The position numbers and the translations under genes were made by a program. Source: Mesodorylaimus sp. YZB2_4 (Eukaryota > Nematoda > Enoplea > Dorylaimida > Dorylaimidae). From it: DNA of 64,000 nucleotides. This document shows positions 47,009 to 58,569 of this stretch, one piece after another. The stretch is from contig JASANH010001664.1 in NCBI GenBank assembly GCA_030248295.1, forward strand, positions 1-64,000, read 5' to 3'. The notes beneath the pieces are model-generated. The model had not been told where the DNA came from. It saw nothing but the letters and a program-made list of their open reading frames with translations, and did no database searches. The number at the start of each line of letters is the position of its first letter. Positions within the stretch are counted from its first letter, which is position 1.

Positions 47009-50000
47009 ATGATTTCGAAATCTTGGTTCTTGCCGACTGTGATTTTCTTCGTCGTTGTTTGGACATGTGGAGAAGCTGGTAAGAGAATGTGCAGTTTGGT
47101 GAAATCTAAGATCAGCAAAGAATATTTTTCAGTCCTTTGCGAGATCGGAGAGGCTTTGAAAGATCCGAACAATCCATCAATCGATCGGACATGTTTTCCA
47201 GGCGCTCAGGGTCAGCCTTGTCCTGGCGATTATGTCTGTACATCAAGGAGTGGGGGATTGCAGCCCTCGAGTTCCATTTGCTGCCCGTCGAAAGGTATGA
47301 AGTCTGTGAATTCTGGTCATGTGGGGAGCTGATTAGATCTGTTTTGATCATCAATGCTGGCTGAAATCGATGTTCTTAGGAGATAAAAACTTATACGCAT
47401 GTAAATTTAACTTTGACCAATATTTAATCGATCTTTATAAAGAAACCGAGATGACATAAAACTCATAAAGCACTAAATCGATCAATAAATAAAAATTATT
47501 TGGTCAATTCAGGCCTCTCATTAAAACTCTTCCAGTTAAATCACTGGAATCTCATTTCTAGCTCAAATATGCTCCCAGACACAACTTCCGGGTTCATCGT
47601 GTGGTGCGGCGGTGCCAGCGCAAAGATTCTTTTTTGATCCAAGTCAAGGATTGTGTCAACTCTTCACTTACAATGGCTGTTTTGGGAACAACAACAACTT
47701 CTTCTCGAAGGAAGAATGCGAAAGGAGCTGTTTATCTAGTAAGCATCACAATATTTATTATCGCATGCATGGTAGGGGAGTTTAAGTTGATCTCTTCAGC
47801 ACGAGCTGCCCCTCTCTCTAGTCGCATACCTGTTTAATCGGGTGCACTATTCGTGACTAGCTTACTTAGCTTAGTGCCACTGCGATGCTTTGTTGCCCCA
47901 CATCTTTAATGTAAGGCATACTCTTGTCAGTAGAAAGCCCGGCACATAACTAATGAGGCCAGGTTGAAGTCTAGTGACCAAAAATATAAAAACAAATCTA
48001 GAAAACACGCCTGAGCAAACCTTGTTGGGGCAGCTGGAAAATGCAAGTCGAAAATGACCGGGCAAGGAGCGGTAGGCTTGAGTAGTAAGAGCGTGTGCAT
48101 TATTCTATCTCACCTTACGAGCGATATCCTCTTGCTCATAGCCTCGACAAAGCTTCGGCTCTGTGATCGTAGTTTACTCCTCAAAGAGGTCTGGTTATTG
48201 AATGTGTACTTCATTCGAGGACCCTGCATTTTGCTCTGGTGGCAAAGCTGAACACCTATTTCCAAAATTTTTGCTTTTCCGTGCAGGCATGTGTCCGCGA
48301 GGATCCCCAGCTCGATCCGCTTTTGGTCAAATTCAGCGTTGCCAGCTTGGAGTGAATCAGTGCCCACAAAACTACGAGTGTATGACGATCACTGGTGGAC
48401 TAACACTCGGGGCTGTTTGTTGTCCATCTCCAAGTAAGTATATTTCTTATTCTAAATTCTGTGAACTCATTTCCTGGTTTTCAGCATCCATCTGCAGTCT
48501 GCCAATGCAAACTGGCCAAGCGTGCTCTATTGGAAGCCAGCCAATGGTAAGGCTAAGGCATGATGTTTTTCAGAACCAGTAAACAGCAAAATTTACATTT
48601 TTAGCAAAAATATTACTATGAACCAAATTCGCGAATGTGCCAAATGTTCCAGTACATGGGCTGTTTTGGCAATGATAATAATTTTGACACAATGCAAGAA
48701 TGCCAACAATATTGCGCGGGTTCTGGCCCATCCAGTAAGTGACAGAAAATCACTTTATTGTATAGTTGCCCATCCATAGACACGATTATTATAGGTCAAC
48801 TATGTCCTGTGGGAATGACCCCTGCTCCAGGTGTAACTGCATCCACTCCTTGCAATCAGTTTTCGTGCCCTGCTGGTTACACCTGCCAGTTCTCAGCAAC
48901 GATGCGTCAATCCTACTGCTGTTCTGGGTCAACAGGTCGGTCTGGTTCATGAGAAATGCAGTCACAAAATGCTCACAATTTCATGTTTCAGGCAGCCAGT
49001 TTTGCCCTGCAGGTTTCTTCCCACCGCCAGGGACTACAGTGCCCACACTTTGTAATCCGTCCTTGGGTCCGAATGCCTGCCAAGCTGGTTCCACGTGCAT
49101 GCAATCACTTCAACTTGGTCAATTTTATTGCTGCTCATCGTCGGGTGGGGGCCCAAATTTGTGCCCGACTGGAAGTAATCCAGCACCAGGTGTTTCTGTC
49201 GCCACAACATGCTCGGAATTCGCCCCCTGTCAACAAGGCTATGCTTGCGAGATATCACCTCAAAACCAACAGTTTTACTGCTGTTCGAGTAGAGATCCAC
49301 AAGGTGGGTGGCGAGGTCACGGATGAGTGCATGCCTAATGCTGGTTAGTATTTTCAGGCCAGCTATGTGCATTTGGATCGAATCCGGCGCCTGGAGTCAC
49401 CATGCAGACACCGTGCACGCAGGGCATTCCTTGCCCGACTGGATACACTTGCAGACAAAGCACAAATGGGCAAAGTTATTGTTGCTCGTCAAGTTCATCC
49501 CAAACTCAACTGTGCCCAGCAGGTCAGACGCCAGCCCCTGGCGTCAGTGCGGGAACAACTTGTTCTCCATTCGCCAGCTCTTGCTCAATTGGGTACCAAT
49601 GTCAGCAGTCCCCCTTGAATCGCCAATGGTATTGTTGTGGTTCAGGTGGAAGCAGCAGTCAGCTTTGCCCGATTGGATCCCAGCCTGCGCCCGGAATCAC
49701 TGTTCAAACACCGTGCGTGCCAGGCCTAATGTGTCAGCCAGGATACAGCTGCCAAAGATCGCCATTTAATGGTCAGACGTACTGTTGCACGGCTGGGTCT
49801 GCAGGGGGTGAGTTCTGCCCATCGGGAACCACTCCAGCCCCCGGAGTGTCCATATCCACGCCGTGTGCCCCGGGATCTGCGTGCCCGCAGCAAGGATACT
49901 ACTGCCAACAGTCGCCAGTGAATGGCCAATCCTACTGCTGCTCATCGTCCACAACCAGTCAGTTATGCCCAACTGGGTGGACTCCCGCTCCAGAAGCCAC

Positions 50001-51729
50001 AGTCAATCAGCCGTGCAATCAGTTCGCCCAGTGTAGAAGCGGATACAGTTGTCAGCGATCGCCCTTCAATGGCCAATCCTACTGCTGTATGTACACTGGA
50101 TCAAGCTCGAGCCTGTGCCCAGCTGGCGGCAGTCCAGCACCGGGTGTCAGCACAAACACACCGTGCGATCCGCTCTCGTCGTCATGCCCATTCGGCTACA
50201 CGTGTCAGCGATCACCCAGCGGCACTTTCAGCTATTGCTGCACTGCTACCAGTGGTGGCAGCCAATTGTGTCCTGCAGGAACCAGCCCGCCGCCGGGCAC
50301 TACAGCAGCAAACACTTGCAATCAATTCGTCCCCAACTGCCCAGCAGGATACAGCTGCCAGTCGTCCCCATTTACTGGTCAAATGTATTGTTGCTCCAGT
50401 GGAGGCCAATCGTCCGGTCTGTGTCCAGTGGGCTCAGCCCCAGCGCCCGGAGTTAGTTCGGGCACCACGTGCATGAGTGACGCGACGTGCCAGGTGGGAT
50501 ACACGTGTCAACGATCGCCAACCACGGGCTTCCAATACTGCTGCTCTCAATCTGGCTCGCAAGGGTGTCCCTTCGGTAGTAGCCCGCAAGTACAGCCGGG
50601 AACCAGTCAGCCAGTCAGTTGCATAGTCGGGGGCCAGCCTTGCCAGCAGCCCTATCAATGTCAGGGAGTGAGTGGCACGGCTTGGGGAATATGTTGTTCG
50701 CTCGGGACAAGTAAGTGCGCGTCAGGCATCTTTACACCCCCTGAATACTGTACTTCCTTACACTCTCCTCTGGTCCACTTAGTTGTAATTATCTAGGGCA
50801 GCGAGTGCAGCTCAACAGGGCTGGGGGTTCAACTTTTGTCCATAGACATTCTGTTTTGCATGTTGAGAAGGGTCAGGGGAGGAGACAAAGGAAAGATCTA
50901 GTAAAGAATTTCATATCTTGCGACGGTGTCGTCACCGACTTCGACAATCAAACAATCAATTCTTTGGGTGGATTTTGGTGTCAGAATGTGTGAACATTTT
51001 TATAACTCTCGATTAATTTCCCCGCTTCGAAGCCATTTGAAAATACAATTCTCCCTGAATAGTAGAGAAGAGATATTCACCGTATTTTTGGGTCACTTTC
51101 CTTTGTTTCAGGTAGCCAGGATTGTCCACAGGGCTTTACTCCTTACCTCCCAAGCGGTGCCATAGTAAACTGCGGATTTGGTGGAACATTGCAGCAACAA
51201 GTGTGCCAGCCATTCGCCCAGTGCATGATGAGTCCCACCAGAGGCACGTACATTTGCTGTACGTCCTTTGCAAGGAATCAAAGAGATGGTAAGCATCATG
51301 AGAGTTCGCTAGCCTTCGTTCCCACCCTCTTAGTCCGACAAGGATCCCACTATGTCAACAGAGTCAGTGTCCAGCCAGTGACCACCAGAGTACTACCACT
51401 GCCCTTCAAAAATCTAGCCTGATATGATCTCGCGGTAGAACTCTGTGCATGCTATAATCGCTACCGAAGTGTTGCCTCCCGTCAAGCAATTCCTGGGGAT
51501 TAATACACGTGCAACCAAGTCTTGCGTCCATTTAACCAGGGCTCCATGCTTTTTAGCTGCCACGCCTTGCAAAGCCGACCCAGACTGTGCCCAAATAAAA
51601 GATTCTTCATGCATCGAGAACAAATGTCAATGCATAAATGGATTCCACCCCAGTCCAGGTCAAAATTGCAACGACTTAATGACAGCGAATGGAACAGCAG
51701 TGCGAAAGCTGAGAAATACCAGAAAATGA
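47009..51729 (+). CDS. Secreted Kunitz / lustrin-repeat protein (11 exons, 967 aa)
   Basis: Exons: 47009-47078, 47133-47294, 47562-47738, 48287-48433, 48485-48546, 48605-48734, 48795-48935, 48992-49303, 49358-50710, 51112-51288, 51557-51729; the frame closes throughout. A signal peptide (MISKSWFLPTVIFFVVVWTC) leads into a cysteine module ending ICCPS. Then come Kunitz domain 1 (QGLCQLFTYNGCFGNNNNFF, ECERSC), a second ICC-type module and Kunitz domain 2 (MCQMFQYMGCFGNDNNFDTM). About 13 lustrin-type repeats follow, each about 43-46 residues (LCP.G..PAPGV...TPC......C..GY.CQ.S..N.QSYCC), then a CKADPDC...C.C tail like an EB module. Kunitz domains inhibit serine proteases; lustrin repeats occur in matrix and cuticle-type proteins. 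An extracellular, perhaps cuticle-related role is inferred. Nine of ten introns are phase 1; one donor (48936, GTCGGT) is weak. A possible AATAAA lies at 51858. Confidence 0.9.
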
Positions 51730-52659
51730 GTCCAGAATAACCGATGACAATGGCCTACAGTATATGACATGCGGGTGTTGTCAGCGTGAATATCTTTTCT
51801 GCACATATTTTAACCGCCATTCGCTCTTGTGTTGTCAATAAGCCACCAATTTATTTCAATAAAATTCAGGATCAAGCTTATATGCGTCAGCTTTTTAAAC
51901 CCCACGTTTGTCTCCCCACATACAAGTTGAGCCATAATGGTAGAAGCGACTTGGAAAAGTTGTGTGTCATTTTCGGTGAAAACATGAACAGAACGATTCA
52001 CAGGCTTCGTACATATATCGCGAAAATGAAATTTCCCGCTTAAAGCCGCTTATAGCAACTTTAAGAAAAGTAGATAAAAGTCCTTCACTTTAAAACCCGT
52101 GTGCTTGTAGCATGGACAAAAGTTTTCTGTCGGAAGTTTCAGTACTATGCGGCTTCAATTGGTTTTCTTTTTCAAAAAGCGGCCAGAGATGGTTGCTATT
52201 GTGTTTAAAAAAGCTTTCAAAAGTGGGGACGCGCACAAGCTTAAAAATTTTTTTTTGCATTTTTCTTGTCTCGATAAGTGCTTTCATAGTTTTGCTACCT
52301 TAAAGCGTGTCAGTGGCCATTTCAACTGGCGACAGAAACTTGAAAACTTTTAGCCGTCGAGATTTTTTCTGCATGTTAGAGGGTATAACGTTGAATGCCA
52401 AAGCAGCACCTACTCTGTATCCTCTGAATGCTGACATGATGCCTAGATTTTGCTCTCTTATCCCAAAAGAAAATGATTATTCTAAAAATTAGTTTTCAAC
52501 GTGTAGCGGGAGGTAACAAAGCAAATATATCCCATACTCGTATCTAATCCAACGAGCCTCGCCATCAGAATTCAATGAGGCAGGAAATTGAATATACCTG
52601 AATAATTACGTGTTGTATTCTCAGCAGGTAGAACAAATAGCTAGTCAAGTCGATGGCTG
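51730..52659. other. Intergenic, no gene recognised
   Basis: Holds the 3' end and probable AATAAA signal (51858-51863) of the Kunitz/lustrin gene. Nothing else is supported. Confidence 0.5.
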
Positions 52660-53943
52660 ATGTGCTCATGTTTCCACGCTTACAGTCTGCTGACGGCAGC
52701 GGGCTTTCGTCTCCTCACTGTCAGCAGTCCTTCTGCTTACAACATGGCCAATATAAGTCAAAACGTGACTGATCAGTTATGCAGCTCCATGCATTTGGAA
52801 TGGCCATTTTTAGTGATTACTATACTCTTGGTTCTGATTGCGATTGTTGCCTTTCTCGGAAATACTTTTATATTTTTCATTTTATGTCGTTCTCGTTCTT
52901 TACATTCGAATGTTCGCTTACTTATAAAAAATTTTGCTTTTTCTGCAAGTCTTTTATCTTCATACGTTCTCGCAAAATGTGTTTATAACTTCTATACATG
53001 GAATCACGGTTTCACTGCAGTGTCAAAACTATATTGTGGCTTAATTGAGAGTGAATTATTGATTTTATTGATCAGTATGATGTTATCGATCGCAACAATC
53101 GGAGCAGATCGCGTGATAAATACTATCTGGAGAAATCGATTTGCAGACATCGATCAGCCATCGTGGCTCGGCTACCTGATGTTAGGATCGTGTTGGCTAG
53201 GCGCTGTGCTTGTGGTCATTCCAGTGGCGGTGATTGGTTATCATGATCACGCGTCAACCGATAATCCGTATATGTGCTATTGCGAAGGAGCCTACGCCGC
53301 CCCCACAGCATTCCCGTATTTAATCTGCCCAGCATTCACTTTGTTGCAAATTTGCGAAGTGGTATGTTACTTATTCTTGTACAAACACAGCTGCTCGACG
53401 TACATGAACTTCACGATCAACACCACCCAGCATTCGTTAGCACAACGATATCAAATGCTAAGTAACATTAGAACCACTATTCTCCTCACGCCCACCATAC
53501 TCGTCCATGGCACTACTTATTTGGGATTGACCAGCAGCGTGGCATATCTGGCCATAACTAAGCGGGGGCACAAGGACACCACTTCGTCACTGTACCAAAT
53601 GCTTATCGTTTTGATGGCCACAATTGCAGAAGCAGCAACGCATCCATTTTTATTATTGGCCAGACACGAACACTTGTCCAAAGCAGCCTTGTATTATTTG
53701 CCCATATTGCATCGATTTTTTCAAAATAAACAAGAAAATGGAGAAGGCGCGGCAGAAATACATCAGGTTACGGAGACCAGGGGTCAAACCAGGAGGAAAC
53801 ATGGCTTGGGCCTGCTGCCTGTATCAAATCGCGTGGCGAATGGAGTCGTGGAATACAGGATCAAACCTGAACAACATGAAAATATTTTGCATTCAATTTG
53901 GGAGACCAAAAATAGTAAGGTCAATAAAGGCAATTCAATTTAA
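52660..53943 (+). CDS. Nematode-type seven-transmembrane chemoreceptor (Sra/Srab/Sre-like)
   Basis: This intronless frame has 427 codons from ATG 52660. I prefer ATG 52744 (399 residues), because the product then starts MANISQNVTDQ, with two N-glycosylation sites before the first helix. Seven hydrophobic segments are visible: FLVITILLVLIAIVAFLGNT, NFAFSASLLSSYVLA, ELLILLISMMLSIATIG, YLMLGSCWLGAVLVVIPVAV, FPYLICPAFTLLQICEVVCY, LLTPTILVHGTTYLGL and MLIVLMATIAEAATHPFLLL. LHSNVRLLIKN after helix 1 and LAQRYQMLSNIRT before helix 6 match the pattern of nematode Sra, Srab and Sre receptors. The ligand is unknown. Absence of introns beside intron-rich neighbours could mean retroposition or simply family style. 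An AATAAA overlaps the end of the frame near 53925. Confidence 0.8.
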   Translation: MCSCFHAYSLLTAAGFRLLTVSSPSAYNMANISQNVTDQLCSSMHLEWPFLVITILLVLIAIVAFLGNTFIFFILCRSRSLHSNVRLLIKNFAFSASLLSSYVLAKCVYNFYTWNHGFTAVSKLYCGLIESELLILLISMMLSIATIGADRVINTIWRNRFADIDQPSWLGYLMLGSCWLGAVLVVIPVAVIGYHDHASTDNPYMCYCEGAYAAPTAFPYLICPAFTLLQICEVVCYLFLYKHSCSTYMNFTINTTQHSLAQRYQMLSNIRTTILLTPTILVHGTTYLGLTSSVAYLAITKRGHKDTTSSLYQMLIVLMATIAEAATHPFLLLARHEHLSKAALYYLPILHRFFQNKQENGEGAAEIHQVTETRGQTRRKHGLGLLPVSNRVANGVVEYRIKPEQHENILHSIWETKNSKVNKGNSI

Positions 53944-54820
53944 ACTCGAAAATGCCGAGAATGGGGGTCATTACACTTTTGGTTTTTGATGAACTGCGTG
54001 CGAGGAAGTTGTTGACTCGTGTTTGTTTCTAGTCATGCTACAGACACGATGAAGGCAGCTTTCATTGATGCATAGAATTCCATGACATAGCAAGTGTACT
54101 CTTAGTAAAAAACTGTTAAAAGTTATTTCATGAAAAAGACTGAAGCATCATGATCACTTCTGAGCACGGTTACGTATTAACGAAGTCTAGGGAAGGCCAA
54201 TTCCAAATGAACAGGCCGAATGACGTCTGAAAGAAAGAAAAGATTTATTCTGTCACAGATAGTCAAAGTGAACTGCAGCACGGTTTCATCTAACGATAAG
54301 AGCTGGAAGGGTATGGACCACCCTCCAACGTACTTCTAATTGAGTGCATTACTCGAGATTCCCAACAGATCGGGTAGGCTACTAGAAGACTAACTTTTTT
54401 CGATGTCAAGAAGGAATAACGTTGATTCAGGGCAGGCGAAGTTGCACCTCAGGACTGGCTATTCCTCAGGCACAAATTTATACGTAATCTATTTTTCTAA
54501 TTTCTCTGACATTATGCACTCGGGTAACACGCAGCAACGCATATTGCTTATGGCTCTGACTGCGGCACTTAATAGAGAGCACTTCAGTCATGTCAAAATG
54601 ATCAAAAGACTTGTAGCTGTGAACTTTGAAGAAAGATTGCAGGTTTTTTGGCCAATATGACCTCACAAGTACAGTATGAGACAAAAATATGTGGGATATA
54701 AGATACAGGGAACGGATGCATGCATTACCTACTGTACAGTACAGCTTATGACATCATACTTCAGTGAACAGTTTGCGGTGAGACACTGAACGGTGCCGCA
54801 CAAACTTTGCAGAAGTCGTC

Positions 54821-54862
54821 AATTCGCAGGGGAATTCGCAGGGGAATTGCGCAGGGGAATCC
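54821..54862. repeat. Three tandem 12-13 bp units ending in a kappaB-like site
   Basis: AATTCGCAGGGG, AATTCGCAGGGG and AATTGCGCAGGGG stand in tandem and are followed by AATCCC. The last junction makes GGGGAATCCC, a match to the Rel/NF-kappaB consensus GGGRNWYYCC. It may be chance. Confidence 0.6.
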
Positions 54863-55089
54863 CGTCAAATGAACGATGTCGACGTGTCACTGAAACTTTA
54901 TACAGCCTTATAATTAAAGCTAATTTCAATAACGACGAGACTGCCCCTTTATCTTTGCTTCTGCCTTGAGAGCCAGCTGTTTCTAATTTCTCTGAGAAAA
55001 TAACTTGTGAATTCCCCTTTCATTTTTTTAACTTGCCACATCTGTGTATGCCATATCACAAATTTTGGTTCAAGTTCGACTTAACGGGT

Positions 55090-55245
55090 AAGGGGACACT
55101 GGTCAAAGCGGGACTGGCCGTAATGAGACTTGGCTAAAAACGAACACTGGCCGAAACGAAACAGTGGCCGAAACAGTGGACGCTGGCCGGAAGAGGATTC
55201 TGGTCCAAACGGCTCGCTGGCCGCAACAGGTCGCTGGCGAGATGG
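55090..55245. repeat. Degenerate tandem array of ACTGGCCGAAACG-type units
   Basis: About nine loosely related units containing CTGGCC followed by G/A-rich spacers occur in 155 bases. The style resembles the subterminal arrays at 30.95 and 31.84 kb, but the motif differs. No inverted partner was found. Confidence 0.55.
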
Positions 55246-55317
55246 CAAAATATTGAAAAAAGGATATGATAGCTGAAAAAGAATACAATAGATAGGGTCC
55301 AGTACACACGTTTTATA

Positions 55318-56427
55318 CCAGGATCGACCGAACACGGTTTTTGCACCGAACCGAACCGAATTTTCTATGTTCACCCTTAGCACATCCTACTTAAAGTATC
55401 ATCATCTATATCGAGTGCCATAAAGAATGACCCGCTTATGTTTCGTCCTCTACCAGCCTTAATCTGCGAGTTATCGCGGTTAATTTGATACCATTGTGTT
55501 CAGCATTCGATTCTGAGTCAGTTTGACCTATTTTGCTAGCCATTATATTCACCATTCGTTTTTAAAACGCGATATAGCCGAAGTACCAACTGTCACAACT
55601 TTTTTCACAATATCCAAGCGAATTCGTTTCGGCAAGCTTTAACTAAGCTTTTCGAGCTGCTTTGGACTTTACTCGATCCCAGTTCATCGCATAAGCAAAT
55701 TCTTCCCAGACTGAGTAGTCTCATGGTTTAAATCGGGACTATTCAGAGGCCAACGCTTATCTTCGATAAAATCAGGGAAAATGATCCCTGCACCGTTTCT
55801 CTGAATCTTTGTGCGTTTGAGCCTTTGCGCCATCTTGCTGAGATGTCCAGTTGTTCCCCAATACCTTTTTCCATATTTCTCAGCTGCTGGCAAACCATTT
55901 CCATATGAACGGAATCATTGACTGTAACTTTACCCGACATGAACAGCGGTGTAACCAAATTTCTGAGGTCTTGACTTTTCATTTGTTGTACAGGCAACTG
56001 TTCAGTATTATGGACAATGATTTGGTGAGTGCACTGCCCGATGAAGCAAATGCTCTATCCTTCTTGAGTTAGTGTACAGTTTACTACAACGCGACTGCTT
56101 CCGTAGAAAACTAGCCATTTATGTTTGTGTCATTCTTTATGGCACCCGATATTTTCAAAATATTCAGAAGTCACTTCTTTTTAACTATTTTTCAAATTGA
56201 AATTTAGAAGATAATGAAGAAAGGACCAGATAATTAAGAAAAAGGGACTGAGAAATTTATAGCTAAAACGAAACATTAAACAAAATGACCTTCTAATAAA
56301 AGAGGAAATTCGAAATTGGTTGTTTGGTACGGTGATTCGGTCCAAAAAAGCCGGTTCGGTTCGGTTCGGTAAAAATAGGCAATCCGGTAATTCGGTTCGG
56401 CCGGTTCGGTGGTTCGGTCGATGCTGG
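55318..56427. mobile_element. Non-autonomous TIR element, hAT-like family, copy 2
   Basis: The ends CCAGGATCGACCGAAC and (reverse complement) CCAGCATCGACCGAAC are inverted repeats, and the element is flanked by perfect 8-base duplications GTTTTATA (55310-55317 and 56428-56435). Eight-base target duplications and CAG-type ends are typical of hAT transposons. It is longer than the 9.9 kb copy by a segment carrying a mariner-like transposase remnant, while the flanking interior matches that copy. Confidence 0.85.
55690..56000 (-). pseudogene. Mariner/Tc1-type transposase remnant
   Basis: Overlapping minus-strand frames contain GKVTVNDSVHMEMVCQQL and, further on, FPDFIEDKRWPLNSPDLN. The latter matches the WP.NSPDLNP block around the second catalytic aspartate of mariner-family transposases. 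The frame shifts between the two parts, and the residues after SPDLN no longer fit the family. It lies inside the copy 2 TIR element, so it was probably captured or inserted. Confidence 0.7.
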
Positions 56428-56659
56428 GTTTTATAGGGGATAGCCAAAATTTTGGACTTCTATCTCAAATTATTTTAAAAGTAATTTCACAAAGGTCCCC
56501 CTCTTGCTATTACGAATTTCAACTTTCATCGCATAAAGGTTGGAGATCAAGAATTTTGGCTACTCCTATAATATTTGGGTGCGAAATCTGAGTATCGTAT
56601 TTTTTCAGTATTTCGACATCGATTCCAGAGTGTACTTGGCCTGCCAGCCGCCAAAGTCA

Positions 56660-56765
56660 CATGTCAAAGTAGCCGGGATAGTTTGAAACGGGCAAACGCC
56701 TATGTCAAAGTCGCCAGTCGGTTACATTGACATATGCCAATGTAGGCCATTTCAAAGTATCCAGG
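56660..56765. repeat. Degenerate TCAAAGTNGCC-type repeats
   Basis: About six loosely repeated units (TGTCAAAGTAGCC, TGTCAAAGTCGCC, TTCAAAGTATCC and inverted forms such as GTTACATTGACATATG) are packed into about 100 bases. The element boundaries are unknown. Confidence 0.4.
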
Positions 56766-57382
56766 AATAATTTCTGAAGTTGCAAAATATTTTAGACCTG
56801 ATACATCTTTCCAACAAGCACCACCTTAGTTACGAAGACTCAGAGCGCATACAGTACATAGTAGATATGTATTTAGTATCCGACAACTCATGTGGCATCG
56901 TTTTATAGAATAACACCGGCCGTCAGCTGTTTTGCCTGTAGCCGGCCAACGGTCAAACCTTACGCGCCTGAGCGCATTCCAGGGAGGTCAAGGATCCCAG
57001 AATAAAAGAGCGGAACCTGGAGAATGTGGTTGGGCTTGGATGACAGCTTCGTTGGTAAGCAGCTAGCTGGGGAGGAAAGAAAAGAATGAGAATTAGGTGG
57101 TCGGTAGGGCTGAAAGAAATGAATGTGACTTGAGAGTTCACCCACACACAGCTTCGTCACTGGGAGCATCTTCCCACGAGAGCGTCCTACAACTAGACGC
57201 CAGTTTCCTGGCTGATGGTGGATAAAATGTGCACCCTGTCGGTGTCTCGTTTGGTTCTGCCTACGATTGACGGGCATTAAGACACCCAAATTTAATTAAT
57301 AGCGAACAAAAACCGTCCAAGAAAGCCCCACTAATGTACTGTAGAACATAAAGTATGTGTGTTTATGTGCAGACAAGACAGA

Positions 57383-58366
57383 TTACAAACGTTTCAACAA
57401 TAAGTTAGCGCCATCGAAGTTCTTTCCGCTATTTTTCTTGGGTTCTTTATTGTCGCTGTCCAGACTTTCCGCCAAAACTGCCATGGATGCACCTCGTGAC
57501 AAATTCGCAACAAGACTGGAACAAAGACAAGGCCGCGATCGACGGGGTTTAAAATTGCAAAGGGGGCATTCCTGTGCGCCACCACATACTGTACATCGAT
57601 TTTGAGTATGCCCATTTTTACAATTATTACACAAGGATGCTAACTGTTGGGACAATAAATCATTCGCATTACTTTTTGTTAATTTTTGACATTTATACCA
57701 AGCCAATGCTCCCAATACTTCCGATGATAATTGGTCGAAATATGGTTCGAATTTATCCAAATCAAAACATTCAGCGCAACGTTCGACCATGCGAAAAAGA
57801 ATTTGACGCAAACGATGTTTGGATGCTAGGACTAAAATTTCGATCAATCTCTCATCGCCATTCCTCAGTTGATCTAATTTTTGTTGCAGGAAATCTTCGC
57901 ATCTCGAAGCCAAATCGGCAATTTCATACTCATCAGCAAAATCTAATAATAAATCAACATTTGTGTCGTTTACTTTTTTCACGATGGGCGAGGGGAACAA
58001 GCAGACGAGCAATTCGTGAACATCGGCCGCCTTTTTTCGGGGTAATTTAACACTTTCCCTATTCGACTCGGCGAACTGTCCGTAGAGCATACTTTTGAAA
58101 ACTGGGCTGTACGCGCAAAGACCATCTTTGGGAATCCAAAATATTTGATCCTCTACTTCCAATCCGAATGGTCTCGATGGATCAGATTGTGAAAAATGAT
58201 TTATAAAAATTCCATTTTCTATACTTTTTTCTCCATCTTGCATTTGAGCCATTTCGATTTGAATTGGAATTTGTAATTTCGAAATTTCGCTTTCAAGGCA
58301 GCACAAAGCTGTTGTTGCGATTCGTAAAATTTCACTACAACCTTGTTTTAAAACCGACAGTGTCAT
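57383..58366 (-). CDS. BTB/POZ-domain protein with cysteine-rich C-terminus
   Basis: I take ATG 58366 as the start (327 residues). The frame is open further upstream to 58513 but without an ATG, and a later ATG at 58252 is possible. Residues about 65-165 form a BTB domain (PFGLEVEDQIFWIPKDGLCA, SPVFKSMLYGQF, then VHELLVCLFP and LLLDFADEYEIADLASRCED). A helical segment resembling the start of a BACK region follows (IEILVLASKHRLRQILFRMV). Residues 246-270 contain CNNC, CTVC and CPLC in a spacing that could bind zinc. BTB proteins often dimerise and recruit Cullin-3 ubiquitin ligases; no MATH or Kelch domain is visible. A spliced upstream exon cannot be excluded. No intron is needed in the coding part shown. 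Confidence 0.75.
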   Translation of the reverse strand: MTLSVLKQGCSEILRIATTALCCLESEISKLQIPIQIEMAQMQDGEKSIENGIFINHFSQSDPSRPFGLEVEDQIFWIPKDGLCAYSPVFKSMLYGQFAESNRESVKLPRKKAADVHELLVCLFPSPIVKKVNDTNVDLLLDFADEYEIADLASRCEDFLQQKLDQLRNGDERLIEILVLASKHRLRQILFRMVERCAECFDLDKFEPYFDQLSSEVLGALAWYKCQKLTKSNANDLLSQQLASLCNNCKNGHTQNRCTVCGGAQECPLCNFKPRRSRPCLCSSLVANLSRGASMAVLAESLDSDNKEPKKNSGKNFDGANLLLKRL

Positions 58367-58569
58367 AGGACGAATGAAAGTCTGTGGGGCTTGTTTTGAC
58401 AAACTTTGCGGACTGGCTCGACTCTTCGTCAACTGACGCAAACAAGTCGCGATAAGAATGAGGAGTGGGGAGGGGATGAAAGAGACAAACACTTGGTAGA
58501 CCGACTCCAACAATTAAAACTACCAGTCCATATTATTTTCAGGAAAAACCATGCCGAGCTATTTTATGT

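Noticed and set aside
49034..50658. Alternative frames on both strands within the lustrin repeat exon
   Set aside because: Repeat structure and lack of stops in the true frame produce open shadows; cysteine spacing is coherent only in the called frame.
51786..52353. Short frames between the Kunitz/lustrin gene and the receptor
   Set aside because: No signal peptide, domain or splice-supported continuation.
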